This document shows positions 17,712 through 26,569 of a stretch of 64,000 nt of DNA, piece by piece; positions within the stretch are counted from its first letter, which is position 1; each line of letters opens with the position of its first letter. The notes beneath the pieces were generated by a model. The model did not search any database and was not told the origin of the DNA. It saw nothing but the letters and a program-made list of their open reading frames with translations. This DNA is from CAVQOB01 sp963714325 (GTDB lineage Bacteria > Pseudomonadota > Alphaproteobacteria > Rhizobiales > Hyphomicrobiaceae). The stretch spans positions 186,001 to 250,000 of the forward strand of contig CAVQOB010000010.1 of NCBI GenBank assembly GCA_963714325.1, read 5' to 3'. The position numbers and the translations under genes were made by a program.

Positions 17712-19013
17712 ATGATCCCCCGCTATTCCCGTCCCGAGATGGTCGCGATCTGGTCGCCGGAAACGCGGTTCCGCATCTGGTTCGAGATCGAGGCGGCAGC
17801 CGCCGAAGGCATGGCGGAGATCGGTATGATCCCGAAGTCGGCGGCGAAAAATATTCGCGACAAGGGCACGAAGGCGGTTTTTGATGTTGCCAAAATCGAC
17901 GCCATCGAGGCCGTCACCAAGCATGACGTCATTGCCTTCCTGACGCATCTCGGCGAGTTCATCGGCGAGGACAGCCGATTCGTCCATCAGGGCATGACCT
18001 CGTCCGACGTGCTCGACACCTGCCTCTCCGTGCAAATGGTTCGCGCTTCCGATCTGCTTATCGCCGATCTCGACCGCGTCATGGCAGCCCTCAAGACGCG
18101 CGCACTGGAACACAAGACCACCATCACCATCGGCCGCAGCCACGCCATCCACGCCGAGCCGACGACGTTCGGCGTCAAGCTCGCCTATGCCTATGCCGAA
18201 TTCCAGCGCGGCCGCGAGCGCATGATCGCAGCGCGCAAGGAAATCGCCACCTGTGCCATTTCCGGCGCCATCGGCACGTTCGCCAACATCGATCCGCGCG
18301 TCGAAACGCATGTCGCCAAGTCGCTCGGTCTTGCGATTGAACCCGTGTCGACGCAGATCATCCCGCGCGACCGCCACGCCATGTTCTTCGCCACGCTCGC
18401 GGTCATCGCTTCATCGGTCGAACGCCTCGCCATCGAGTTCCGCCACTTACAGCGCACGGAAGTGCTCGAAGCCGAGGAATTTTTCTCGCCCGGCCAGAAG
18501 GGCTCGAGTGCGATGCCGCACAAGCGCAATCCCGTGCTGACCGAAAATCTCACCGGCCTCGCCCGGATGGTGCGCAGCTATGCGCTGCCGGCGATGGAGA
18601 ACGTGGCGCTGTGGCATGAACGCGATATCTCGCATTCCTCGGTTGAGCGGATGATCGGTCCCGACGCGACGGTGACGCTTGATTTCGCGCTGAACCGGTT
18701 GGCCGGTACCATCGAGAAGCTCGTCGTCTATCCGGCCAACATGCGCAAGAACCTGGATCAACTCGGCGGCTTACACAATTCGCAGCGCGTCCTGTTGGCG
18801 CTGACGCAAGCCGGCTGCTCGCGCGAGGACGCCTACGCGCTGGTGCAGCGCAATGCCATGAAGACCTGGGAGCAGGGGAAGAACTTCCTCGTCGAACTCA
18901 AGGCCGACAAGGATGTGACGGCCAAGCTGAGCCCAAAAGACCTCGAAGCCATGTTCGACGACGCCTACCACCTCAAGCACGTCGACACGATCTTCAGCCG
19001 AGTGTTCGGGTGA
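17712..19013 (+). CDS. purB: Adenylosuccinate lyase
   Basis: 433 residues, usual length for the family. It cleaves fumarate from SAICAR and from adenylosuccinate in purine synthesis. Seen: RYSRPEMVAIWSPETRFRIW at the start, FVHQGMTSSDVLDT (TSSD substrate loop), TIGRSHAIHAEPTTFG (catalytic His region) and the fumarase-superfamily signature SSAMPHKRNP with the flexible-loop serines. The start ATG has GGAGAGCACC before it. It is on the plus strand, divergent from the dadA-like gene. In many alphaproteobacteria purine genes such as purC follow; here a Uma2-like gene does. Confidence 0.96.
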   Translation: MIPRYSRPEMVAIWSPETRFRIWFEIEAAAAEGMAEIGMIPKSAAKNIRDKGTKAVFDVAKIDAIEAVTKHDVIAFLTHLGEFIGEDSRFVHQGMTSSDVLDTCLSVQMVRASDLLIADLDRVMAALKTRALEHKTTITIGRSHAIHAEPTTFGVKLAYAYAEFQRGRERMIAARKEIATCAISGAIGTFANIDPRVETHVAKSLGLAIEPVSTQIIPRDRHAMFFATLAVIASSVERLAIEFRHLQRTEVLEAEEFFSPGQKGSSAMPHKRNPVLTENLTGLARMVRSYALPAMENVALWHERDISHSSVERMIGPDATVTLDFALNRLAGTIEKLVVYPANMRKNLDQLGGLHNSQRVLLALTQAGCSREDAYALVQRNAMKTWEQGKNFLVELKADKDVTAKLSPKDLEAMFDDAYHLKHVDTIFSRVFG

Positions 19014-19067
19014 TTTTTCACCATTGCAGTCGTTGCCAGTGATGGTCTCCAAGACTAAGATTGGACC

Positions 19068-19631
19068 ATGAACGCGCCACTCAACCTCAGACTCGACAAG
19101 GCTTCTTTCACGTCCTGGCTGGACCGCCAGGACCGCAAGTACGAGTGGAAGGAGGGCCGCGTCGTGCAGATGTCGCATGTCACCAAGGCGCACGCGCGGA
19201 TTGTCTCGAACATATTGCGGGCGTTCAGTGCGCGCCTCGACCTTGATCGCTGGGCCGTCACCGCCTCCGATCTCGGCGTCGAAGATACCGACTGGCTCCG
19301 CTTCCCCGATGTCATTGTTGAGCCGATGGACACCGATGATAAGGCGCGCCGCGCACAACATCCAGCCATCATCGTCGAGGTCCTCTCGCCGTCATCGATC
19401 GGCATCGATATGACCGAGAAGCCGGAAGAATACGCGACGATAGCAACGCTCAGCGCTTACATCGTCGCCAGCCAAGATGAGCCAATCCTGTGGCTTTGGC
19501 AGCGCAATCCGGTCGGACAGTTCCCCACTAAGCCCGTCGAGATCAACGAGCGAGATCAATCACTGACACTCACGTTTGAAAATCTCAACGTCCCGCTCGC
19601 GGAGATTTACCGCGGCGTCGCGCAGACCTGA
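19068..19631 (+). CDS. Uma2 family (DUF820) nuclease-fold protein
   Basis: 187 residues of the Uma2 family, which has a PD-(D/E)XK restriction-endonuclease-like fold. KASFTSWLDRQDRKYEWKEG is the usual start. The candidate catalytic core is FPDVIVEPMD, then HPAIIVEVLSPSSIG, then EKPEEYATIATLSAYIVASQ. The role of these proteins is largely unknown; DNA cleavage is inferred from the fold only. It lies 54 bases after purB on the same strand and probably shares its transcript; its stop faces that of the next gene, which is convergent, at 15 bases. Confidence 0.85.
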   Translation: MNAPLNLRLDKASFTSWLDRQDRKYEWKEGRVVQMSHVTKAHARIVSNILRAFSARLDLDRWAVTASDLGVEDTDWLRFPDVIVEPMDTDDKARRAQHPAIIVEVLSPSSIGIDMTEKPEEYATIATLSAYIVASQDEPILWLWQRNPVGQFPTKPVEINERDQSLTLTFENLNVPLAEIYRGVAQT

Positions 19632-19646
19632 CGACAAGCGATCCGC

Positions 19647-19913
19647 TTACCGCCCGATGATCCGCGCGAGTACGATGACCAGCAGTGCGCCGGCCGTCGA
19701 GACGGCGATCTGGTTGCCCCAGCCGCCCAGATCGAATGGCAGCTTCAAGAGGCCTGTCTGGATCAGCATGCCGCCAATGAAGGCGCCGATGATGCCGACC
19801 AGGGCATTGCGGATCAGCCCGCCGCCGCCGAGCAGCATGCCGGCCAGCCATCCGGCGATCAATCCGTTCACGACCATGACGATGTAGGGCATATAGGGCG
19901 CATATTGCGACAT
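19647..19913 (-). CDS. GlsB/YeaQ/YmgE family small membrane protein
   Basis: An 88-residue, very hydrophobic protein with three predicted membrane helices: YIVMVVNGLIAGWLAGMLLG, IRNALVGIIGAFIGGMLIQ and ALLVIVLARIIGR. The family was once called transglycosylase-associated and is linked with stress response; the biochemical role is not known. The longer frame to 19982 was rejected because the ATG at 19913 has GGGAG eight bases before it and starts the conserved part. It is a paralogue of the gene 123 bases upstream, from which it is separated by a terminator-like hairpin. Confidence 0.85.
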   Translation of the reverse strand: MSQYAPYMPYIVMVVNGLIAGWLAGMLLGGGGLIRNALVGIIGAFIGGMLIQTGLLKLPFDLGGWGNQIAVSTAGALLVIVLARIIGR

Positions 19914-19980
19914 GATGGACACTCCCTGGAGACAAACCGGTTCGCGATCTATCCATTCCAACCCATCAAAATTAAGACGC

Positions 19981-20008
19981 AAAAAGGCCGGACCACGCAG
20001 ATCCGGCC
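19981..20008 (-). terminator. Rho-independent terminator after the second GlsB/YeaQ-type gene
   Basis: On the minus strand GGCCGGA (complement of 20002-20008) pairs with TCCGGCC (complement of 19986-19992), a perfect 7-base stem, followed by TTTTT (19981-19985). It lies 28 bases after the stop of the gene ending at 20036, and 68 bases before the start of its paralogue. Confidence 0.8.
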
Positions 20009-20035
20009 TCCAGAGCCTGACAAAGCTCGTGTTCG

Positions 20036-20293
20036 CTATATGCCGAGAAAGCGCGCCAGCACGATCACGACGATCGCACCGATCGTCGATGTAATGATAC
20101 TATCGACAATCGGATTACCGGCATTGAAGCGGACGCCGACGGCGTTGAGCAGCCAACCGCCGACCACCGAGCCGATCAGCCCGGCGATGAGATAGCCGAT
20201 CAATCCGGCCCGCAATCCGCCAACTACGAAACTCGCAAGCCAGCCGGCGACGATGCCGATGACCGCCATGATAATCAGTCGCTGTGCATCCAT
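20036..20293 (-). CDS. GlsB/YeaQ/YmgE family small membrane protein (paralogue)
   Basis: 85 residues with the same three-helix plan as the gene at 19647-19913: RLIIMAVIGIVAGWLASFVV, GLIGYLIAGLIGSVVGGWLL and SIITSTIGAIVVIVLARFLG. The two proteins share the IAGWLA/VAGWLA and VIVLARxxG segments, so they are likely tandem duplicates. GGGAG seven bases before the ATG at 20293 sets the start; the frame upstream to 20530 overlaps the MFS gene and is not used. Function as for the family: probable envelope stress protein, mechanism unknown. Confidence 0.85.
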   Translation of the reverse strand: MDAQRLIIMAVIGIVAGWLASFVVGGLRAGLIGYLIAGLIGSVVGGWLLNAVGVRFNAGNPIVDSIITSTIGAIVVIVLARFLGI

Positions 20294-20436
20294 TGTAGGT
20301 CTCCCGTTGAGTGCTGAAGCACTGGCGGCAATAGCCCGTACACACCACGAGCGAGCACCACCTGAGACTGAGTGTCGCTGACTCGCCCACCTAAAGTCGA
20401 GTTGCTTTGCGCGGGCGTGGCTAACAAAACGCCGAA

Positions 20437-21630
20437 TCAAACCTTCGCAACTGCAGCATTTGCGCTTGGGCGATAGGCGAGCACCGAAACAAGCACCACG
20501 GTCGTCACAATCAGGAGACCACAGGCCCAAGGCAGCATGCGTCCCTGATAGAGCGGCAACGTCAACAGCACGAGACTGCTGGCCATGACCTGACAGAAAA
20601 AGCCGTAGAGCGAAGACGCGACGCCGGCGATTTCATGATGTGGCTCGATCACCAGACTGGCACAGTTGGAGAGCACCACCAGGAAGCTGGAATTAAAAAC
20701 TAACATCAGCCCGAGGAACGCAGGAAGGCTCAGAACATCAGCGAGGCTCGACGCGACCAACGCCAATGCGACGGCCGCCATCGCCGATGCCGCAATCCGC
20801 GTTGTCGGCACGACACCGAGTTTTTGAATGAGGCGATTGTTGGCCAATTGACCAAAGATGATCCCAAAACCGGTCGCGGCAAAGAGTGCTGCAAATCGAA
20901 AGCCATCGACGTCGAACGACGACTTGAACAGGCGTGGCGCATTCGTCACGAACGACGCGATAGCAAATGTCAGAACGCCGGCAACGGCCAGAAAATAGCG
21001 TGACTGCGGATGGCCAAACACGCGCCGCGTTGCATCGAGCAACGTTGCCGGCTCAAGCGCCTTTGGATTGGGCGCTGCATTGGTCTCTTTCAAGCCGATC
21101 AGCGCCGCCGTCAGAACCGACGCGCCGAATACCACCATGCCAACAAACACCCACCGCCACCCGCCAGCGCTGACCAAGCCAAACCCGAGCAGCGGCGCCA
21201 GGATCGGTCCGCCCGAGAAGATCGCGAAGGACAACGCCATCGTTCGCGCCAACTCCGGCCCGCTGTTGGTGTCGCGTAAAATCGCGCGTCCAACAACCAC
21301 TCCGAACGCCGAGCCGAACCCTTGCAGCGAGCGTCCCGCCAACACAACATCGATGCTCTGGGCGGCCAGCCCAACAAACAACCCGGCGAGATAAACCAAG
21401 AGACCGGCAACGACGATCGGCTTGCGGCCGAACCGGTCCGACAATGGCCCCGCGAACAGCTGCCCGACGCCCGCCGATAAAAGGAAGACTGGGATCACGG
21501 ACTGCGCACGCTCAACTGGTACGCTGAAGCCCTGCTGCAGCGACCAGAACGCCGGCAGCATGATGTCACACGAGAACGCGTTGAGCATCAGCAGCAGGCC
21601 GCAGAAGGGGATCAGAAACGTGCGGGACAT
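20437..21630 (-). CDS. MFS transporter, Bcr/CflA-like
   Basis: 397 residues with about twelve membrane helices. GPLSDRFGRKPIVVAGLLVY between helices 2 and 3 is motif A of drug:proton antiporters, and RSLQGFGSAFGVVVGRAILR after helix 4 resembles the Bcr/CflA version of motif B. It starts MSRTFLIPFCGLLLMLNAFS with DIMLPAF in helix 1, characteristic of Bcr/CflA exporters. It would export small hydrophobic compounds using the proton gradient across the inner membrane. Substrate unknown. No regulator gene is next to it. Confidence 0.85.
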   Translation of the reverse strand: MSRTFLIPFCGLLLMLNAFSCDIMLPAFWSLQQGFSVPVERAQSVIPVFLLSAGVGQLFAGPLSDRFGRKPIVVAGLLVYLAGLFVGLAAQSIDVVLAGRSLQGFGSAFGVVVGRAILRDTNSGPELARTMALSFAIFSGGPILAPLLGFGLVSAGGWRWVFVGMVVFGASVLTAALIGLKETNAAPNPKALEPATLLDATRRVFGHPQSRYFLAVAGVLTFAIASFVTNAPRLFKSSFDVDGFRFAALFAATGFGIIFGQLANNRLIQKLGVVPTTRIAASAMAAVALALVASSLADVLSLPAFLGLMLVFNSSFLVVLSNCASLVIEPHHEIAGVASSLYGFFCQVMASSLVLLTLPLYQGRMLPWACGLLIVTTVVLVSVLAYRPSANAAVAKV

Positions 21631-21797
21631 CGTCGTTGCTTAGCAGCCGCAGCAGGCGAAGGCGAGCCAGCCCGGTGCATAGGCCCAATGCACGCAGACA
21701 TGCCGTTGCCAAATCAATTTTTTCTGTCGCGGTCACCCCCCAACTCAAGTCCGGCACTGGCGCACCGTTTCAATCGGCGGCATCGATCTCTTCGATG

Positions 21798-23753
21798 TCA
21801 CGCCTCGCCGATCACCGCGATCACCGCACCCTGGGCCACCTGCGCACCTTCGGCCGCGTCGATCAACTCGATGATTCCCGCCACCGGCGCCGGCAGCACA
21901 TGCTCCATCTTCATCGCCTCGACGACGGCGACTCTGGAGCCCTTCTCGATCGCATCACCGACCTTGACGAAGACCTTGGCGACGCGACCGTTGATTGGCG
22001 CCCGCACCTTGCCGCTGCCATCGCCATCGTCGGTCGCGGTGGCGTCGTATGAGGGCGTCGTGAGCTCGGTCTGCTGCCCGTCGACAACGACCAGCAACTG
22101 CCCTATTCCCGTCCGGTGCGCACTAAAGCGTCGTGTCGTGCCATCGCCGGCCACAATCGGCTCAACGACTTTGGCGCCCGCTGACGTCCAGTTGACAACC
22201 ACGTCTTGCGCACGACCATCTATCATCACCGACCGCGTCTCCTGGCGCAGCGCTCCGATCTGGAACCCGTCCCGTCGTGACCAAGGCGAGAGCGGATCAG
22301 CACGCGCCGCAATCTCGACGTCGTCGCAGATATGCGAGAGCAGCGCCGGGACGCCCGTGACGATCGCCACACTGTCGGGCCGTCGCGCAGCAAAGTGTTC
22401 GAGATCGCGGCCGATCAGACCGGTATCCATGGCCGCCGATTGCACCCGGGCGTCAGCGAGCAAATGCGCTAGGAACCGCTGATTGGTCTGCGGCCCAGCG
22501 ATCACGGTTGCGAGCAGCGCATCGCCCATTGCGGCGATCGCCGCGGCTCGATCGGGCCGCGCGACAATCAGCTTTGCGATCATCGAGTCGTAGAACGGCG
22601 ACACCTCGGCGCCGGCCGCAACGCCTGTTTCAACGCGCAGGCCATCGACGTGCTGCGGCGTCTCAAAAGCATGGATCGGCCCAACACTCGGCATGAAACC
22701 CTTCGCCGGGTCCTCCGCGCACAACCGCGCCTCGATCGCATGTCCGCGCATTACGATCGCCTCCTGCGCGAGCGGCTGCCGCTCGCCCGCCGCCACCCGC
22801 AGTTGCCACTCCACCAGATCAAGTCCGGTGATCGCTTCGGTCACGGGATGCTCGACCTGCAGTCGCGTATTCATTTCGATGAAATACCAGGGCGCGGACG
22901 CGCTCAGCGTGCCGCCTTCCACCAGAAACTCGACCGTGCCTGCGCCCGTGTATCCAACGGCCTTGCCGAGCGCCACCGCTGCGGCACAAATCTTCGCCCG
23001 CAACGCCTCGCTCATCCCCGGCGCCGGCGCTTCCTCGATGACCTTTTGGTTGCGCCGCTGCAGCGTACAGTCACGCTCGAACAGATGCACGACGTTGCCA
23101 TGGCTATCACCGAAGACCTGCACCTCGACGTGCCGCGGTTTGACGACGACTTTCTCGATCAACACCTGATCGTTGCCAAAACTGCTCGCCGCCTCGCGCT
23201 TGGCGCTATCGAGAAGCTCCGCGAATTCAGCCTCGCTCGCCACCAACCGCATGCCGCGGCCGCCGCCGCCGGCGACGGCTTTGATCATGACGGGATAGCC
23301 TACGCGTTTGGCCTCCGCCTTCAGCGTCGCCAGATCCTGCTTCGCACCCTGGTATCCCGGCACCACGGGTACACCGGCTTTGATTGCGATATCCTTTGCT
23401 GCCGCCTTGCCACCCAGCGCCCGCATCGCCGCAGCCGTCGGGCCGACGAAGATAATCCCAGCCTTGACGCACGCCTCCGGCAGGTCAGCATTCTCCGACA
23501 GGAAGCCGTAACCGGGATGGATCGCGTCGGCGTTGGTTGCACGCGCTGCCGCGATGATCTTGTCGATCCGCAGATAGCTCTCGGTCGCCGGCGACGCGCC
23601 GATGTGGACAGCCTCGTCCGCCATCGCGCCATGCAGCGCCCGAGCGTCGGCGTCGGAATAGACGGCGACCGTCTTGATCCCCATGCGCTTCGCTGTGCGC
23701 ATGATCCGGCAGGCGATCTCGCCGCGATTGGCGATCAGCAGTTTTTTGAGCAC
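21798..23753 (-). CDS. Biotin-dependent acyl-CoA carboxylase alpha subunit (biotin carboxylase plus BCCP)
   Basis: About 651 residues. Biotin carboxylase domain (1-450): LLIANRGEIACRIMRTAKR, HPGYGFLSENADL, the ATP glycine loop AVAGGGGRGMRLV, FIEMNTRLQVEHPVTEAITG and AIEARLCAEDP. The C-terminal biotinyl domain has VVEAMKMEHVLPAPVAG, its lysine 36 residues from the end. It carboxylates biotin with ATP and bicarbonate for a separate carboxyltransferase. Length and layout fit 3-methylcrotonyl- or propionyl-CoA carboxylase alpha subunits; the beta subunit is not in the window. The GTG at 23753 has AGGG about nine bases before it; a GTG at 23783 is a weaker alternative. Confidence 0.85.
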   Translation of the reverse strand: MLKKLLIANRGEIACRIMRTAKRMGIKTVAVYSDADARALHGAMADEAVHIGASPATESYLRIDKIIAAARATNADAIHPGYGFLSENADLPEACVKAGIIFVGPTAAAMRALGGKAAAKDIAIKAGVPVVPGYQGAKQDLATLKAEAKRVGYPVMIKAVAGGGGRGMRLVASEAEFAELLDSAKREAASSFGNDQVLIEKVVVKPRHVEVQVFGDSHGNVVHLFERDCTLQRRNQKVIEEAPAPGMSEALRAKICAAAVALGKAVGYTGAGTVEFLVEGGTLSASAPWYFIEMNTRLQVEHPVTEAITGLDLVEWQLRVAAGERQPLAQEAIVMRGHAIEARLCAEDPAKGFMPSVGPIHAFETPQHVDGLRVETGVAAGAEVSPFYDSMIAKLIVARPDRAAAIAAMGDALLATVIAGPQTNQRFLAHLLADARVQSAAMDTGLIGRDLEHFAARRPDSVAIVTGVPALLSHICDDVEIAARADPLSPWSRRDGFQIGALRQETRSVMIDGRAQDVVVNWTSAGAKVVEPIVAGDGTTRRFSAHRTGIGQLLVVVDGQQTELTTPSYDATATDDGDGSGKVRAPINGRVAKVFVKVGDAIEKGSRVAVVEAMKMEHVLPAPVAGIIELIDAAEGAQVAQGAVIAVIGEA

Positions 23754-23800
23754 CGCGCGAGACCCTGTTTCAAATTCGGACACGTCGCCGAAACGCTAAT

Positions 23801-24220
23801 CTACTTCGCGCTACAGAACCCATGATACTGCGAAATCACCGGCTCACCGAGCACACCGAAGTGCCGCGAATGGACGGCTGGATGCGCGCCCTTGACGGCG
23901 TCCTTGTCGTAGACCGTCGTGACATTGAGATAACCCTCGCTGACCACTTCGAGGAAATGCAATGCGCCGACCGCCCGCACCACACGCAACGGCCCCTCTC
24001 CCTTGGCGCTTTTCTGCACGGCCGTTTGTTTGCCCGCATCGATAGTGGTAATCTCAAGCGTCAACGGCGCCGCCGGCTCGGCCTTGAAGGCGCCCTTGCC
24101 ATAGACCTGCGCGGCGCCTGCACCGAACGCGCACTCATAGCCGCCGGCATCGTTGGCGCCTGCCGTCGAAATGCTGCCGATGACGCTGACACATGCTGCA
24201 GCCAAAACGATCATTCGCAT
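23801..24220 (-). CDS. Small secreted protein, function unknown
   Basis: About 139 residues, not recognised. A signal peptide is evident: MIVLAAACVSVIGSISTAGA, then a mature part beginning near NDAGGYECAF. The mature protein is about 115 residues, with two cysteines (YECAF near its start and HGFCSAK at its end) that could form a disulfide in the periplasm. LTLEITTIDAGKQTAVQ and RVVRAVGALHFLEVV suggest a beta-rich fold. It ends 47 bases before the carboxylase start, same strand. Start choice between ATGs at 24220 and 24214 is open. Confidence 0.65.
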   Translation of the reverse strand: MRMIVLAAACVSVIGSISTAGANDAGGYECAFGAGAAQVYGKGAFKAEPAAPLTLEITTIDAGKQTAVQKSAKGEGPLRVVRAVGALHFLEVVSEGYLNVTTVYDKDAVKGAHPAVHSRHFGVLGEPVISQYHGFCSAK

Positions 24221-24319
24221 CACTCGGTATTCCAATCCCACGTCACAACTCTCTCAATGCCGCATCAAAAGGCCTGTGGCGCCAAAGTGCAAACAAATTC
24301 GATGCGACGTTGCCGATGC

Positions 24320-24805
24320 TTACGCCTGTGCCGCGCGGCGCCGACCCAGCAAGAACATCAGCAAAGATCCCGCGATACCAAGCACACCGGCACCAAGTCC
24401 GGCCTGCATCATGAACGTATCGCTTTCCTCCTGCCGTTGCGCGTCCTCGACGATCACCGGCTTGGAATCCAGCTCGTCCGGCAGGTACTTGATCTTCAGC
24501 GTATTGCGCACAATCTTGTCATCGCGAATGATCTGGCCAGCGAACGACTGGCTGACCGTGATCTTCTCCGCCTTCTGCGCAATGCCTTTGGGATCCTTCC
24601 ACGCAATGTCGACCGAATAGGTGGTGCCGCCGCGGCGTCCCTTGCGTCGGGTCGCGCCCTCAATCGCTGCCGTCGCCTCGACCCCGTTTTTCTCGACCGC
24701 TTTGATGCGCTCCGCTTCCGACCACCCGAGATACGCGAAAACCGGTCCGCCAACGGCACCAATCAACAGCAACCAGCGGATCTTGCCAACGAGCCAGGAA
24801 ATCAT
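24320..24805 (-). CDS. DUF3592-like membrane protein
   Basis: 161 residues with one membrane helix at each end (WLLLIGAVGGPVFAYLGW and GLGAGVLGIAGSLLMFLLG) and an extracytoplasmic middle, RKGRRGGTTYSVDIAWKDP to LKIKYLPDELDSKPVI, which has the beta-strand pattern and the V-x-Y-x-P-x-x-P-like segment of DUF3592. Function unknown for the family. GGAGGAAGGC immediately before the ATG at 24805 is a near-perfect ribosome site and sets the start. A palindromic tandem lies about 100-120 bases upstream. Confidence 0.75.
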   Translation of the reverse strand: MISWLVGKIRWLLLIGAVGGPVFAYLGWSEAERIKAVEKNGVEATAAIEGATRRKGRRGGTTYSVDIAWKDPKGIAQKAEKITVSQSFAGQIIRDDKIVRNTLKIKYLPDELDSKPVIVEDAQRQEESDTFMMQAGLGAGVLGIAGSLLMFLLGRRRAAQA

Positions 24806-24905
24806 GCCTTCCTCCAATGAAAATGCAGGATTCCGCGAGTGTTGCCAACTTTGAGGCGATTGATGGGCGATGCCGGTGCCAGCCCACAGGTCTCGATGAA
24901 AGTCA

Positions 24906-24925
24906 ACCTAGGTAGGTACCTAGGT
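24906..24925. promoter_or_regulatory. Tandem palindromes ACCTAGGT-N4-ACCTAGGT, candidate operator
   Basis: Two copies of the perfect 8-base palindrome ACCTAGGT, at 24906-24913 and 24918-24925, are separated by AGGT. Centres are 12 bases apart. They sit 101-120 bases upstream of the DUF3592-like gene and 178 bases beyond the protease stop. The rest of the 297-base gap (24806-25102) has no credible gene. No promoter hexamers were recognised beside it, so the function is a guess. Confidence 0.45.
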
Positions 24926-25102
24926 GTTTTAACCATGGCGTTGTGAGATACTGCAATCATCCGAACCGACGGGCGCCGCTGCAGCAGCGCACCCAAGGTC
25001 CGGAGAGGCGCCGGCCTCGCTGATGGACGCATCGCGAACCGGCTCCTTTGGGTGCTTGAGGTTGGACGCGACCTCAGACCCGAACGTTGCTGCCGGGCCA
25101 TT

Positions 25103-26515
25103 TTACCCCGGCACCTGCAACGTCAAAACCCGGCCGGCGCGCTTGACCGCGACCTGCCATAGCCGCTGCCGCTCCTTGATCAGCCCTTCGAGCGTCAGCA
25201 CCGTATCAACCGCCTCGGAGCCGATCTGCATGATGATATCACCGAGCTGGAATCCGAGCTTCGCCGCCACCGACCCAGCCCGCACCGAAAGGACAGCAAC
25301 CCCATCCTCCGCATCGATCCCGAGTTCGTCAGCAACACCCGGCAACAGATTGGAAACTCGCGCTCCATCGAAGGGATGCGCGCCCGAGAGATTGCGCACA
25401 TCGTCCCGCCCGGGCGCCGGCGCGCCCTTCAACACGACATCAAGCATGGCCTTTCGCCCCTGACGCAACACCTCGAAACGCACGCGATTGCCGACGCCAC
25501 GGGTGGTCAGGCGATACAGAACGGTCCGTGGATCGGCGGCCTCGACGCCGTCCACTGCGACGATCACGTCGCCGGCTTTCAGCCCCGCCTGCGCCGCCGG
25601 ACTTGCCGCCTGCACGCGTGCAATGACCGCACCCGTCACCCGCTCGAGGCCGAGCGCCTCGGCGATATCGCGCGTCACGGTTTCGAGTTTCGCGCCAAGC
25701 CAGGGCCGTTCGACTTTGCGCCCGGTCACCGCGCTGTCGACGAACAGCTTCACGAGATTGGAGGGGATGGCAAAACCGATCCCGTGAGATCCACCGGAAC
25801 GCGAAAAGATCGCCGTATTGATGCCCACCAGCCGTCCAGCCATGTCGACCAGCGCACCACCGGAGTTGCCGGGATTGATGGCCGCATCGGTCTGGATGAA
25901 TACCTGCGCATCACTGCTGCCGACCTCGCTGCGGGCCAGCGCCGAGATGATCCCCTGCGTCACCGTTTGCCCGACACCGAATGGATTGCCGATCGCCAGC
26001 ACCATGTCGCCGACTTCAAGCCCATCGCTGTCCTCGAACTCGAGCGACGGCAATCGTCCGTCACCGCCCTCGATCTTCAGGATCGCGATGTCGGACTTCT
26101 CATCCTGCAGCAGAACCTTGGCATCGAACTCACGCTTGTCCGCCAGCACGATCCTGATCTCGGCGTTAGCACCGACCTTGACGACGTGCGTATTCGTCAC
26201 CATCAGGCCGTCAGCCGACAGGATCACGCCGGAACCGAGCGAGTTCTGCATCCGCTCCTGCGTCTGCCCGCCGCGATCGCCGAAGAAGCGCCGCAGGAAC
26301 GGATCGTCGGCGAACGGCGATTGCACCTGCACGCGGCCGCGAACATAAACATTGACGACGGCAGGAGCCGCCTTCTTCACGACCGGCGCGAACGACAACT
26401 GCATCGCCTCGCGCGTCGGCGGCGCCACCTTGCGCTGGGCTGCAACGGGTTCAGCGCCGGTAACGACGCCAAGTACCAGGATCAAAACCAAGATCGGATT
26501 GCTCGTTGGCATCAT
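25103..26515 (-). CDS. Do-family (DegP/DegQ-like) periplasmic serine protease
   Basis: About 470 residues. A signal peptide (PILVLILVLGVVTGAEPVAA) directs it to the periplasm. The trypsin-like domain shows the triad: His in MVTNTHVVK, Asp in EKSDIAILK, Ser in AAINPGNSGGALVD. PDZ1 begins near RPWLGAKLETV and includes SPAAQAGLKAGDVIVAVDGV; a second, divergent PDZ lies at LGFQLGDIIMQIGSEAVDTV. It would degrade or hold misfolded envelope proteins. The start is ATG 26515 (or 26512), not the GTG at 26536, because it opens the hydrophobic signal directly. It lies 54 bases after the ankyrin gene and likely shares its transcript. Confidence 0.92.
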   Translation of the reverse strand: MMPTSNPILVLILVLGVVTGAEPVAAQRKVAPPTREAMQLSFAPVVKKAAPAVVNVYVRGRVQVQSPFADDPFLRRFFGDRGGQTQERMQNSLGSGVILSADGLMVTNTHVVKVGANAEIRIVLADKREFDAKVLLQDEKSDIAILKIEGGDGRLPSLEFEDSDGLEVGDMVLAIGNPFGVGQTVTQGIISALARSEVGSSDAQVFIQTDAAINPGNSGGALVDMAGRLVGINTAIFSRSGGSHGIGFAIPSNLVKLFVDSAVTGRKVERPWLGAKLETVTRDIAEALGLERVTGAVIARVQAASPAAQAGLKAGDVIVAVDGVEAADPRTVLYRLTTRGVGNRVRFEVLRQGRKAMLDVVLKGAPAPGRDDVRNLSGAHPFDGARVSNLLPGVADELGIDAEDGVAVLSVRAGSVAAKLGFQLGDIIMQIGSEAVDTVLTLEGLIKERQRLWQVAVKRAGRVLTLQVPG

Positions 26516-26569
26516 GACAATCTCACTGCGTCGCACGCCTTTGCTTGCGCCCCGTTGTTTGTCGTGCCA

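Noticed and set aside
22650..23825. Plus-strand open frame of 391 codons
   Set aside because: Antisense shadow of the biotin carboxylase gene with His/Arg-rich composition.
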